Assembly: GCA_003224055.1 (NCBI GenBank)
Contig: QHYE01000072.1
Span: 1-64,000, forward strand
Length of the DNA: 64,000 nt
Source of the DNA: Acidobacteriota bacterium
GTDB taxonomy: Bacteria > Acidobacteriota > Terriglobia > Acidiferrales > UBA7541
Reading direction: 5' to 3'
The notes beneath the pieces were generated by a model that had not been told where the DNA came from, did not search any database, and worked only from the letters and a program-made list of their open reading frames with translations. Position 1 is the first letter of the stretch, and every line of letters starts with the position of its first letter. Positions 39,860 through 48,467 of this stretch are shown here, piece after piece. Made by a program: the position numbers and the translations under genes.

Positions 39860-42325
39860 ATGTCATTTCTTCGCGTTCTGAGAGTTGCCTTCCACTCGCT
39901 CATGCGGACGCAAGGGCTTGCGCTCATCGTGATCCTGACGCTTGCGCTGGGCATCGGCGCCAACGCCGCTATCTTCACGCTGGTTCGCGGCGTGCTCCTC
40001 AAGCCTCTCGTCAACCGCGACGAGGACCGGCTGATCTACATCCGCCAGAGCGCCCCGGGCGCCGGCGACGACAATTCAACGTTCTCCGTGCCCGAAATTC
40101 ACGATTTGCGTGCCAGCGTGAAAACCCTGAGCGCGTTCGGTGAGTTCTCGACCATCGAGTTCACCATGATCGGCTTGGGTGAGCCTCGTGTAGTTCAAGC
40201 TGGCGTTGTCGACGGCCCCTTCTTCGAAGTCATGGGCCTCCACCCGGTCCTCGGTCGTCTCGTCGGCCGTCAAGACGACGGTCCCAAGGCTGCCGGCGTC
40301 GTCGTTCTCACCTATCGTTTCTGGACGACGACTCTTATGAAAGATCCTTCCGTCCTCGGCAAAACCGTCCGGCTTGGCAGCGGGCCCATGGGTGATCGCT
40401 CTGCCACCATCATCGGCGTTCTGGAACCCTCCGTCCCCTATCCCCAAGATACGGAAATCATCGCCAACGTCGTCACCAGCCCGCATCACCTTTCCGCCAC
40501 CATGGTCACCGACCGGCTCCACCGTATGACCGAGCTCTTTGGCCGTCTCGCTCCCGGTGTCACCCTCGACCAAGCCCGCGTCGACTTGCGCACCGTCTAC
40601 GGAGCCATGACCAAAGAACATCCCCGCGACTATTCGCCAAAAGCGAACTACCAGATCGGAGCCAAGCTGCTTCGCGACCAGATTACCTCAGGGGCCCGGA
40701 CCGTGCTGCTGGTCCTGCTCGCAGCATCAGCGCTGGTCTTCATCATCGCGTGTTCCAACGTCGCCAACCTGATTCTCACACGCACGGTTCGCCGCGAAGG
40801 CGAGCTGGCCATCCGCGCGGCGCTCGGCGCAAGCACAGGCGCGCTACGGCGCATGCTCCTGGCCGAAAGCCTTCTGCTCTGCGGCGCCGGCGCCGCGGTC
40901 GGTGTATGGAGCGCCCAGCCGCTGGTGGCCATCCTGGCTCGCTACGCCTCACGCTTCTCGGTCCGTGCGCTCGATTTGACTGTCGATTCCAGCCTGCTCT
41001 GGGTCGGAGCGGCGCTGGCCATCGTGGCCGCGGTGATTTTGGCGTTTGTCCCCCGCTTGCCGTCGGCCGGCACGTCCAATGGCCTCAACCTGTCGAGCGG
41101 CAGCGTCCGGATCACCGGCAGCACCAGCCGCCGCCAGCGCGTCTTCGCGGTGATACAAATCGCTGCATCCTTCGTGCTGCTGGCCGGCGCAAGTACCGTG
41201 ATCACTACGCTGATCGCGCTGCAAACGGCGCAGACCGGTCTCGACACGCGCCACGTCCTCACGGTCAACGTTCCCGTTATGTCCTACGGAAAAACACCTC
41301 AGCAAGTGGTCGATTTCTACAAGGAATCGATTCGTCGCATTGATGCGCTGCCCGGCGTGAACAAGACCGCTTTCGGCATGTCTGTTCCATGGCGCGATGG
41401 CGGCTTCGCTCTCCAATTCTCCGCCGACGGTCATGTTCATGCCGCCGGCGAAGAGGATCCTCGCGCGCAGTGGCGCGTCATTTCTCCCGGCTTCTTTGCC
41501 TCGGTTGGCGTTCCCATCATCGCCGGCCGTGATTTCGACGGTCTCGACGGTCAAAAAGGGAAAGAGCCCGTGGTTATCGTCAGTGAGACTCTCGCACGGC
41601 GCATGTTCCCCAATCAGGATGCCGTCAATCGCCATGTCTATTGGACCGATCCCGTGCTAAGATTCGCCGCCGGGATTAACGCCGCGCCGCACCGCATCAT
41701 CGGCGTCACTGCCGATATCGACGACGAACACCTCATTCCTGGGCCCGTCGTCACTATCTATAGCCCCTTTGAGGAGGGTCCCATCTTTGGCGGCCGCCTT
41801 TTCATCCACACCGGTGCAAATCCTTATTCGCTCGTCACGCCGGTCACGCGCCTTATCCGCGACATGTCCGCCGATCAGCCCATTGAGCACGCCGCCACTC
41901 TCGAAGACGTCCGCGCGGAGGTGCTCACGCCGGACCGTTTGAACTCGCTGGTGTTCGGCGTGTTTGCAGCGGTCGCGTTGACGATTGCGTTGGTTGGCGT
42001 CGCAGGCGTGCTGGCATTTTCGGTCAGCGCGCGGACACGCGAATTCGGTATCCGGCTGGCGCTGGGATCGCAGCCGCAGCATCTCCTGAAAGGCGTCGTC
42101 GCGGAAGGCGCCGTGATGGCTATGGCGGGCGTCCTCGCAGGCGCGGCATTCGGGTACGTCGCGGCGCGTTTGGCGGGCAGCTATTTCTTCGAAGTGAAAA
42201 TGCCGGGCGCCTTGCCCGTAATCCTCTCTGCGTTCGTGCTGCTCGCGGCCGCAGTCGTTGCGTCCTGGCTCCCGGCCGCACGCGCCGCACGCATCGATGT
42301 TATACAAGCGCTGCGCTCGGAGTGA
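39860..42325 (+). CDS. ADOP-type orphan ABC transporter permease (MacB/FtsX-like)
   Basis: 821 residues from ATG 39860. It has two FtsX-like permease halves: a first membrane segment at about residues 20-45, a periplasmic MacB-type domain (55-270), three more helices, then a second periplasmic domain (about 460-680) and three final helices (LTIALVGVAGVLAFSV near 705). The length and duplicated layout match the acidobacterial duplicated orphan permease family. No ATPase gene is next to it, as expected for orphans. The substrate is unknown. It lies between two copies of the purK 3' end, see 42338-42423. Confidence 0.9.
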   Translation: MSFLRVLRVAFHSLMRTQGLALIVILTLALGIGANAAIFTLVRGVLLKPLVNRDEDRLIYIRQSAPGAGDDNSTFSVPEIHDLRASVKTLSAFGEFSTIEFTMIGLGEPRVVQAGVVDGPFFEVMGLHPVLGRLVGRQDDGPKAAGVVVLTYRFWTTTLMKDPSVLGKTVRLGSGPMGDRSATIIGVLEPSVPYPQDTEIIANVVTSPHHLSATMVTDRLHRMTELFGRLAPGVTLDQARVDLRTVYGAMTKEHPRDYSPKANYQIGAKLLRDQITSGARTVLLVLLAASALVFIIACSNVANLILTRTVRREGELAIRAALGASTGALRRMLLAESLLLCGAGAAVGVWSAQPLVAILARYASRFSVRALDLTVDSSLLWVGAALAIVAAVILAFVPRLPSAGTSNGLNLSSGSVRITGSTSRRQRVFAVIQIAASFVLLAGASTVITTLIALQTAQTGLDTRHVLTVNVPVMSYGKTPQQVVDFYKESIRRIDALPGVNKTAFGMSVPWRDGGFALQFSADGHVHAAGEEDPRAQWRVISPGFFASVGVPIIAGRDFDGLDGQKGKEPVVIVSETLARRMFPNQDAVNRHVYWTDPVLRFAAGINAAPHRIIGVTADIDDEHLIPGPVVTIYSPFEEGPIFGGRLFIHTGANPYSLVTPVTRLIRDMSADQPIEHAATLEDVRAEVLTPDRLNSLVFGVFAAVALTIALVGVAGVLAFSVSARTREFGIRLALGSQPQHLLKGVVAEGAVMAMAGVLAGAAFGYVAARLAGSYFFEVKMPGALPVILSAFVLLAAAVVASWLPAARAARIDVIQALRSE

Positions 42326-42337
42326 CCGTTGATGGGC

Positions 42338-42423
42338 GGGTCAGGCTTTGCGATCTTCCGCCTTCTCTCAACCGCCCCGAATTCTCCCTCAACGCCGCCT
42401 CCTCCGCCTCTCTCCGCGCCTGA
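42338..42423 (+). pseudogene. Remnant of a second purK 3' end
   Basis: In one frame this reads RVRLCDLPPSLNRPEF, then SLNAASSASLRA and a stop at TGA 42421-42423. The purK C-terminus at 39577-39666 reads [15 protein letters not shown], then [14 protein letters not shown] and a stop. Over the last 51 alignable bases I count six mismatches and one 6-base gap. No upstream purK coding remains. It starts 13 bp after the permease stop. Confidence 0.75.
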
Positions 42424-43066
42424 TCCTTGCGCAGACGGTGCAGCCCCTTCGACTCGACCTATTTCTTCTTGTGCAGCGCGCTCTGTGTTAATTCTTTCCA
42501 CTCTTGCACTTACGCCGCGTTTCTCATTCGAAAGTACCATAAATTTCATTCGAATCTAGTACCACATCGTAATAGTATTTGACATACTAACCTTCCCGTG
42601 CTACCGTGCATTGTGAACTCGGGATCCCAACCCTATCGCGTCCCTCGAACGCTCCACTTCCGTCACCGTGACGAAAAACCCGTCACCGCAACTCCTTTAG
42701 ATCCCACACTTACAAACTGTGACGCCCGTAACCCCTTTAGAATGCGCATTTACGAAAATTGCCGGGTGTCGTCCCCCGCACCCTTCATTTTTGTTTCTCC
42801 GCCCACTTTTTCGCGCAAAAAGCCATTTTGCAAATCCATTATTTTCTGTGCGTTGCGCACTCTCCCAAGTTCCGTATCCCGTAACTCCTTTGCTTGCCAC
42901 TCTTACGAAAACTGCCGGGCGTGTATCAACAATTCCCATTCTGGAACTCTGCGCCCTCTGATCGCTCCTCTAACTCCAAGCCCTTCTCTTTCACCTGATC
43001 ACCGATCACAGGTTACTTTTCCTCTGGTTGCCGCCCTCCTGCCCGGATGCTACGATTTGGTGTTCC
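42424..43066. other. Intergenic region, repeat copy B and little else
   Basis: Holds the modular repeat at 42661-42952. The parts before (42424-42600) and after it contain no gene I can support. TTGACA at 42577-42582 is a possible -35 box without a convincing -10. Confidence 0.6.
42661..42952 (+). repeat. Modular dispersed repeat, copy B
   Basis: Begins with palindrome CGTCACCGTGACG (42661-42673). Two units follow from 42679 and 42725 with the core CTTTAGAATGCGCATTTACG, then about 100 bp of unrelated T-rich sequence. A module with TTACGAAAACTGCCGGGCGT and CCCATTCTGGAACTC follows at 42878-42950. In copy A (8716-8920) that last module comes first. Orientation is opposite to copy A. Confidence 0.8.
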
Positions 43067-43861
43067 ATGACCCCCGCTGACACTCATCTGAGCGCTGCTC
43101 CCCGGCCACGTGTGGGCATCCCCTGGCGCACCACGCAGGAACAGCGCGAAGGCAAACGCGATAAGCTGGACTTCTACTTCAACGCTGTCAGGAAGGCAGG
43201 TGCAGAACCGCTGGAAGTATCTCTTGAGCAGTCGCCGGAACAGCTTGCAAGCCAGCTGGAGAAACTGGACGCCTTCGTTCTGCCGGGCAGCCCGGCGGAT
43301 GTGGACCCCGGTCGCTATGGTGCATCCAGGCACCCCAAGACAGCGACCCTCGATCCCAACCGAGACGCAACCGATGACGCAATTCTCACCCACGCGTTTC
43401 ACTCGTCAAAGCCGGTCCTGGCCATCTGTTATGGCTGCCAAATTCTCAACGTTCATCTCCATGGCTCCTTGATTCAAGACATCCCGGAGGTGCGACCCGA
43501 TCGCCCGCTCGCCGTTCCTCATGGAACTACTGATCTCGCAGCAGGAGCAATTGGTGGCGATCAAAACCACGATGCCGTGCTGACCGCAGGGAGCCTTCTC
43601 GCGAAGCTTGCCGGTTCCACTGCGGCCCATATCAACAGCAGCCATCACCAGGCCATCGACCAACCTGGAGAAAAACTCGGCGTCGTAGCGTACGCCCCGG
43701 ATGGCACGATCGAAGCCGTGGAATGGACCGGCGATTCCAACTGGGTCGTCGGCGTTCAGTGGCATCCCGAGCGCATGCCGGAGGATCCACTTGCGCAGCG
43801 TCTTTTCCAGGATTTCGTGGCTGCCGCTCGCGCCCGTGAGGCCGTCGCTCAGAAGGCTTAG
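43067..43861 (+). CDS. Class I glutamine amidotransferase-like hydrolase (PuuD/peptidase C26)
   Basis: 264 residues from ATG 43067. The triad is complete: Cys121 in LAICYGCQ, His233 and Glu235 in GVQWHPER. PGSPADVDPGRYG near residue 73 is typical of gamma-glutamyl-GABA hydrolases. Such enzymes cleave gamma-glutamyl amides, for example in polyamine breakdown. No other puu gene is nearby, so the substrate is a guess. Cytoplasmic. Confidence 0.88.
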   Translation: MTPADTHLSAAPRPRVGIPWRTTQEQREGKRDKLDFYFNAVRKAGAEPLEVSLEQSPEQLASQLEKLDAFVLPGSPADVDPGRYGASRHPKTATLDPNRDATDDAILTHAFHSSKPVLAICYGCQILNVHLHGSLIQDIPEVRPDRPLAVPHGTTDLAAGAIGGDQNHDAVLTAGSLLAKLAGSTAAHINSSHHQAIDQPGEKLGVVAYAPDGTIEAVEWTGDSNWVVGVQWHPERMPEDPLAQRLFQDFVAAARAREAVAQKA

Positions 43862-43880
43862 GCGGTTGTTGGCTGGTTGC

Positions 43881-43915
43881 TTTTTTCAATTTTCTGGTTT
43901 CTAGTTTCCAATTTC
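43881..43915 (+). repeat. Degenerate T/C-rich repeat before the SDR gene
   Basis: Run of TTTTCAATTTTC/TTTCTAGTTTCC/AATTTC units, similar to 35473-35509 and the arms at 54605-54706. It is followed by GGGGG, which may serve as the ribosome binding site for ATG 43925. Confidence 0.6.
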
Positions 43916-43924
43916 GGGGGTCTC

Positions 43925-44689
43925 ATGATTTCGCTCGCAGGCAAGGCGGCACTCATCACCGGAGGTTCGCGCGGCATCGGCGCTGCCGCCGTCAAACTCT
44001 TCGCGCAAGCCGGCGCAGACGTTGTCTTCAACTACGTCAAAGCCAAGGACGCCGCGATGCAAGTCCAGCAGGAAGCCGGCAAGCACGGGACGCGCGTCGA
44101 AGCATTCAAGGCGGACGTCAGCAAACATGCCGACAACAAGAAACTCGTGGATGATTGCATTGCGCGGCTCGGTCGTCTGGACATTCTTGTGGCCAACGCC
44201 GGCGTCTGGAACCAGGAAGATGCTCCCATCGAGAAGATGACCGAAAAACAGTGGGACGATATGATCCGCACGAACCTCAAGAGTGTCTACTCCGTCATCC
44301 ACTTCGCTGTTCCGCAAATGATCAAGCAAAAATCCGGCAAGATTATTCCCATCAGCTCTACCGCCGGACAGCGCGGCGAATCCTTTCACACCCATTACGG
44401 CGCCAGCAAAGGCGGCATCATCAGCCTCACGAAAGGCCTCGCCACCGAGCTCGCACGCCACAATATTCTCGTTAATTGCGTGGCACCCGGCTGGGTTGAC
44501 ACAGACATGTCCAAGCCCGTTCTGCAAACGAAAGCCGGGCAGAAAATGGCTTCCACCGTGATTCCTCTCGGCCGCGCCGCCACTGCGGAAGAAATCGCGG
44601 GGCCAATTCTGTTTGTTGCTTCGGACCTGGCCAACTTCATGACCGGAGAGGTCATCAATGTAAATGGAGGAGCGGTCTTGTGCGGCTGA
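43925..44689 (+). CDS. Short-chain dehydrogenase/reductase (FabG-like)
   Basis: 254 residues, classical SDR. Cofactor motif TGGSRGIG (12-19), NAG (91-93), and catalytic Ser144/145, Tyr158 and Lys162 (YGASK) are all present. The C-terminal GEVINVNGG is typical of 3-oxoacyl-ACP reductase relatives, but no fatty acid genes are beside it, so it is probably a general ketoreductase. Its last 10 bp overlap the next gene's GTG start. Confidence 0.9.
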   Translation: MISLAGKAALITGGSRGIGAAAVKLFAQAGADVVFNYVKAKDAAMQVQQEAGKHGTRVEAFKADVSKHADNKKLVDDCIARLGRLDILVANAGVWNQEDAPIEKMTEKQWDDMIRTNLKSVYSVIHFAVPQMIKQKSGKIIPISSTAGQRGESFHTHYGASKGGIISLTKGLATELARHNILVNCVAPGWVDTDMSKPVLQTKAGQKMASTVIPLGRAATAEEIAGPILFVASDLANFMTGEVINVNGGAVLCG

Positions 44690-45567
44690 CGCTTTTCAAA
44701 TTTGCAGCGGTGATTCTCATCGCTGGCGCGCTCATCGTGCCGTCCGCGTCATCGCAACGCGCCGATATGTTGATGCCCGAACAGAGCACCGCGAAAGGGA
44801 AGCAAATTCTCAGCGATCTGATCAATGCCCTCGGCGGAGCCGGATACTCCCAGGTCCGCGAAAGCCAATGCCAGGGCCGCCGCGCGCTGTTTGGTCACAA
44901 TGGCGCGCTTACCGGCTACATCGACTTTATAGATTACCGCCGCTACCCGGACACCGACCGCACGGAGTATATCGGCAAGGGCCGGAACACGATTCTTCAA
45001 TCCTTAATCGGCATTGATGGGCTGGACTTTGCTCACGGCGGTATTGTCATCACGCTCTTCCATCGCGATCAGGGCTGGACCTATGACCGCAGCGGAGTGA
45101 GTGAAGTTCCCGCCACGGCTGTCACCGATTTCCAGGAACAGGTGAAGCGCAACGTCGACAATCTTTTGCGCCTGCGCCTCAACGAAGAAGGCATGTCCGT
45201 TCGCTTTGGCGGCAGCGACACGGTGGATTTGAAACAAGTGGATTGGGTGGAGCTGACCGATCGCGAGCAGCGCACTTTCCGTCTGGCCGTCGATCGTTCC
45301 ACGCACCTCCTGGTCCGCGGCGTGGTCATCACGAAGAATGAAGAAACGCAGGAGATTGACGAGGACGTCGCTATCTATACGAACTATCAGTTGCGCGACA
45401 GCGTCTGGGTGCCGCTTCAAATCTCCCGGGAACGTAACGGCCGCCGCACTTCTCAATATTTCTACGATACCTGCAAGTTCAATCCTGGCTTTCCCGATTC
45501 TCTTTTCTCGAAGGACTCACTGAAGAAGGGCGCTTCCGAAGAACTGATCAAGAGAAGCAAGAACTGA
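44680..45567 (+). CDS. Exported LolA-like protein of unknown function
   Basis: 295 residues from GTG 44680, with signal peptide (LFKFAAVILIAGALIVPSAS). The mature part contains alternating strands like the half-barrel of LolA/LolB proteins (WVELTDREQRTFRLAVDRST, then VWVPLQISRERNGRRTSQYF), common in Acidobacteria near oxidoreductases. No lipobox. It overlaps the SDR gene and precedes a GMC oxidoreductase, so the three may be cotranscribed. The fold call is by pattern only. Confidence 0.65.
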   Translation: MRLTLFKFAAVILIAGALIVPSASSQRADMLMPEQSTAKGKQILSDLINALGGAGYSQVRESQCQGRRALFGHNGALTGYIDFIDYRRYPDTDRTEYIGKGRNTILQSLIGIDGLDFAHGGIVITLFHRDQGWTYDRSGVSEVPATAVTDFQEQVKRNVDNLLRLRLNEEGMSVRFGGSDTVDLKQVDWVELTDREQRTFRLAVDRSTHLLVRGVVITKNEETQEIDEDVAIYTNYQLRDSVWVPLQISRERNGRRTSQYFYDTCKFNPGFPDSLFSKDSLKKGASEELIKRSKN

Positions 45568-45599
45568 AAACTGAAACTTGTGCACTCTAGTGCGGACCT

Positions 45600-47552
45600 T
45601 TGAATCTCACTCTTCGACAGCAGCGCGCGCTCGAATCCATTTGCGAAACATTTCTGCCGCCCGCGGACGGCTGGCCCTCCGCTCTGGAATTAGGCATCCC
45701 CGAAGCCATCGCCGCCGCGATGGATTTCAACCCGCGCCCAAAAGATCGCGCGCAGCTTCTTCAGCTTCTTGACCTCTGGGATTCAAGCCTTCATGGCCTC
45801 TTCACCATCGGCCACCTGAAATCGTTCTCCCATCTTTCCCAGGAAGATCGCGCTCGCGTCCTGCTTTCGTGGGCCGACAGCGGCATCGGCAAGCGCCGCG
45901 CCGCATTTCAAGCGCTGCGAAAAGCGGTTGGCTTTCTCCACGTCATGCTGCCCGCGAAGAATGGCGGGCGCAGCAAAGTCTGGGAAAACCTCAACTATCC
46001 CGGCCCTCTTCGCGCGCCACAAACTTCTTCGTCCCGTCCGCTCCAAGTAGTCGTGCCGGATCGCGAGATGAATTTGTCCTGCGACGTTTGCATCGTGGGT
46101 TCCGGAGCCGGCGGCGGCACTGCCGCTGCGGTTCTCGCCGCAGCAGGGAAAGATGTGATCGTTCTCGAGGCTGGAAGTTATTACGATGATGAAGATTTCG
46201 ACGGCGCGGAGCTCGGCGGTTTTCAGCGGCTGTACAGCGAAGCGGGTTTCGCCGCCACCGAAGATCACAGCGTCAGCCTGCTCGCCGGCGAATGTTTCGG
46301 CGGCACGACGGTCATTAATTACTGCACGTCGTTTCGAACGCCCGACGACATTCGAACGGAATGGGCCGCGGCGGGAGTGCCGTGGTTCACGAGCGACGAA
46401 TACACGCGCAGCCTCGACGCGGTGTGCGAAAGATTGCACGTCAATCGCGATCACAATCGCGTCTCGCACCGCGAACAAATTCTGGATCGCGGCCTGCGCG
46501 CACTGGGATGGCACGTCGACGCCATGCCCCGCAATGTGGCCGGCTGCGACCAGGGAAAAGTTTGCGGTTATTGCGGCTACGGCTGCATTCTCGGCGCCAA
46601 GCAATCTTCGACGAAAACGTGGCTCGCGGATGCGCAACAGCATGGCGCTCGATTCGTCGTTGATACGCGCGCCCTGCGCGTTCGAATCAAGGCCGGTTCC
46701 GCGACTGGCGTAGAAGCGCGTTCGAAACGGGGCCACCGTGTACGCATTCGCTGCAAAGCGGTCATCAGCGCTTGCGGCTCTCTCCACACACCGGCGCTGT
46801 TCCTTCGTTCCGGACTGCGCAATGAAAACATCGGCCGGCATCTCCACCTCCATCCCGTTTCGAACGTTTGCGGCGTATTCGAAGAAGAGATTCGTCCATG
46901 GGAAGGGACCATGCAGGCGATCTACTCCGACGAGCACCGCTTCCTCACTGGGAATTTCGGAGTGAAGTATGAAACCACGGCGCTCCAACCCGTCATCGGC
47001 GTTGCCGTTCTTCCGTGGCGCGATCCGGCACAGTACCGTTCCCTGCTCGCGAAGCTTTCGCACATTTCGGCAATCGGTGTACTTTTGCGCGATCGCGACG
47101 CCGGCCGTGTCACGATCGATGCCGAGGGCCATCCCGTTTCCCACTACTCACTTTCGAATTTCGATCGCGCGCATCTTCGTAGCGGTTTCATCGGCGCAGC
47201 ACGCATCCTGGAAGCGGCCGGCGCGCGCCAGATTTTCTCGCCGCATGCGAAGTGGTGCAGTTACGAGCCCGGCCGCACCGGCTCACTCGATACTTTCACG
47301 CAGACCATGGATTTAGCGGGTTGGGATTCCGGGCGACTGGCGCTCTTTTCATTTCATATCCAAGGCACCGCACGGCTAGGGGGCTCGGTGAAAACCTCCG
47401 CCACCAATCCGGACGGCGAAGCCTGGGAAGCGCACAACCTGTACGCGATGGACGGTTCTACTTTCCCCTCGGCTTCCGGCGTCAATCCCATGATATCGAT
47501 CGAAGCTATCGCCCACCGAAACGCCACCGCGCTCGCAGCGCGAATGAACTGA
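45600..47552 (+). CDS. GMC-family FAD oxidoreductase (long-chain alcohol oxidase type)
   Basis: 650 residues. An N-terminal helical domain of about 130 residues precedes the FAD-binding motif CIVGSGAGGGTAAAVLAAAG near 163 and the C-terminal signature MDGSTFPSASGVNPM. A Cys-rich stretch (CDQGKVCGYCGYGC) and the helical N-domain are typical of long-chain fatty alcohol oxidases. It should oxidise an alcohol with FAD. TTG 45600 is the apparent start without a strong ribosome binding site; residue 1 is uncertain. A hairpin terminator follows. Confidence 0.85.
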   Translation: MNLTLRQQRALESICETFLPPADGWPSALELGIPEAIAAAMDFNPRPKDRAQLLQLLDLWDSSLHGLFTIGHLKSFSHLSQEDRARVLLSWADSGIGKRRAAFQALRKAVGFLHVMLPAKNGGRSKVWENLNYPGPLRAPQTSSSRPLQVVVPDREMNLSCDVCIVGSGAGGGTAAAVLAAAGKDVIVLEAGSYYDDEDFDGAELGGFQRLYSEAGFAATEDHSVSLLAGECFGGTTVINYCTSFRTPDDIRTEWAAAGVPWFTSDEYTRSLDAVCERLHVNRDHNRVSHREQILDRGLRALGWHVDAMPRNVAGCDQGKVCGYCGYGCILGAKQSSTKTWLADAQQHGARFVVDTRALRVRIKAGSATGVEARSKRGHRVRIRCKAVISACGSLHTPALFLRSGLRNENIGRHLHLHPVSNVCGVFEEEIRPWEGTMQAIYSDEHRFLTGNFGVKYETTALQPVIGVAVLPWRDPAQYRSLLAKLSHISAIGVLLRDRDAGRVTIDAEGHPVSHYSLSNFDRAHLRSGFIGAARILEAAGARQIFSPHAKWCSYEPGRTGSLDTFTQTMDLAGWDSGRLALFSFHIQGTARLGGSVKTSATNPDGEAWEAHNLYAMDGSTFPSASGVNPMISIEAIAHRNATALAARMN

Positions 47553-47566
47553 AGGCGTACGACGGC

Positions 47567-47588
47567 CGGCGCTACCGCCGTTCTTTTC
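47567..47588 (+). terminator. Intrinsic terminator after the GMC gene
   Basis: Stem CGGCG-CTAC-CGCCG (47567-47580) followed by TTCTTTTC, 15 bp after the stop codon. It separates the oxidoreductase run from the pilin leader. Confidence 0.6.
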
Positions 47589-47688
47589 TGAAAATGGTGA
47601 AGAATTACCAAGGACTTAATAGCTTTGGAATTCTGTTTGCGCCCAAATTTGTTTCGATTTGTTACAATTCTTTCCCGTCGCTACCGCT

Positions 47689-47855
47689 TATAATAAGAGG
47701 TGGCGCTTTACTGTATGAAAGCAATATGTTTAGCGGTGCCTGTGAGGAGCCGTCCCCGGCCCCGCACCTGCACTGAATTAGGGTTCGGACCTCCCGCATA
47801 GGCCGGGTCGCCGGTTCTGCGTCCGAACGAGGAAACTACCTTGGGACGGAGTGCA
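47689..47855 (+). promoter_or_regulatory. Promoter -10 and long structured leader of the pilin operon
   Basis: TATAAT at 47689-47694 (no clear -35) is followed by a leader of about 140 nt. A perfect 8-bp stem pairs GTTCGGAC (47783-47790) with GTCCGAAC (47821-47828), ending one base before the ribosome binding site GAGGA. An outer 6-bp pairing TGCACT (47769-47774) with AGTGCA (47850-47855) reaches codons 4-5 of the first gene. GGTGC/GCACC forms another hairpin upstream. The layout could control translation. I do not recognise a known riboswitch class. Confidence 0.5.
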
Positions 47856-48440
47856 ACACTTTCGGACACTCATCGAAGACGCAGCCGTGGTTTCAGCATG
47901 GTGGAGCTTGCGGTTTCGCTGAGCGTGGCTTTGATTCTGACGGCCGTCGCCATCCCTTCGATTACGCGCTCGTTGCGCACCTACCAGCTCAACGATGCGG
48001 CTGCCCGCCTGTCCGACGAGCTGAAATTTACACGATTTGAAGCTGTTCGCCGGAACACGCAGATCAATTGCCAGATCAAACAATTTGGCACCGACTGGAT
48101 CGTTTGGACGGACTCAATCAGTAACGGGACGGTCGATCCGACCGAGAAACAGATCTTAATCAGCGGGTTTGTGACCCTTCTTCCAGCGGGAGCGCCGCCA
48201 AATTCGTCCACGATTACGTCGAAGCTGGGCGCCAACAGCACTCTGACCACACTATCCGGCACCAACAGCTCCGTCACTTTTGATGCGCGTGGCGCGGTTT
48301 TGTCTTTGACCGCCGACGTGTTCTACCTTGGCAGCGCAGCCAACCCCGAGTTCGGCTATCGCGCTGTGATTTTGCTGCCCTCCGGTGCCGTACAGATTTG
48401 GACCGCTCCTGCCGGCGGCACCTGGCAACGGATTGGCTAG
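47841..48440 (+). CDS. GspH/FimT-type minor pseudopilin
   Basis: 199 residues from TTG 47841 (GAGGA seven nt upstream); an ATG start is excluded because the first in-frame ATG lies inside the mature pilin helix. The prepilin peptidase site is RSRG|FSMVELAVSL, with Glu5. A hydrophobic helix and a GspH-like beta domain follow. It belongs to the initiating complex of type IV pili or a type II-like machine, at the inner membrane. First of four genes in the operon. Confidence 0.85.
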   Translation: MGRSATLSDTHRRRSRGFSMVELAVSLSVALILTAVAIPSITRSLRTYQLNDAAARLSDELKFTRFEAVRRNTQINCQIKQFGTDWIVWTDSISNGTVDPTEKQILISGFVTLLPAGAPPNSSTITSKLGANSTLTTLSGTNSSVTFDARGAVLSLTADVFYLGSAANPEFGYRAVILLPSGAVQIWTAPAGGTWQRIG

Positions 48441-48467
48441 TTGAAAGACGAGAGAAAAGAAACAGGA

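Noticed and set aside
42329-42559. 76-codon Pro-rich frame after the permease
   Set aside because: It is out of frame with the recognisable purK remnant in the same DNA and has no family resemblance.
45783-47144. 453-codon minus-strand frame
   Set aside because: Antisense shadow of the GMC oxidoreductase.
47700-47840. GEMM c-di-GMP riboswitch before the pilin operon
   Set aside because: The conserved CACGCACAGGGCAAACC and GGGACGCAAAG parts of the GEMM-I consensus are not present.
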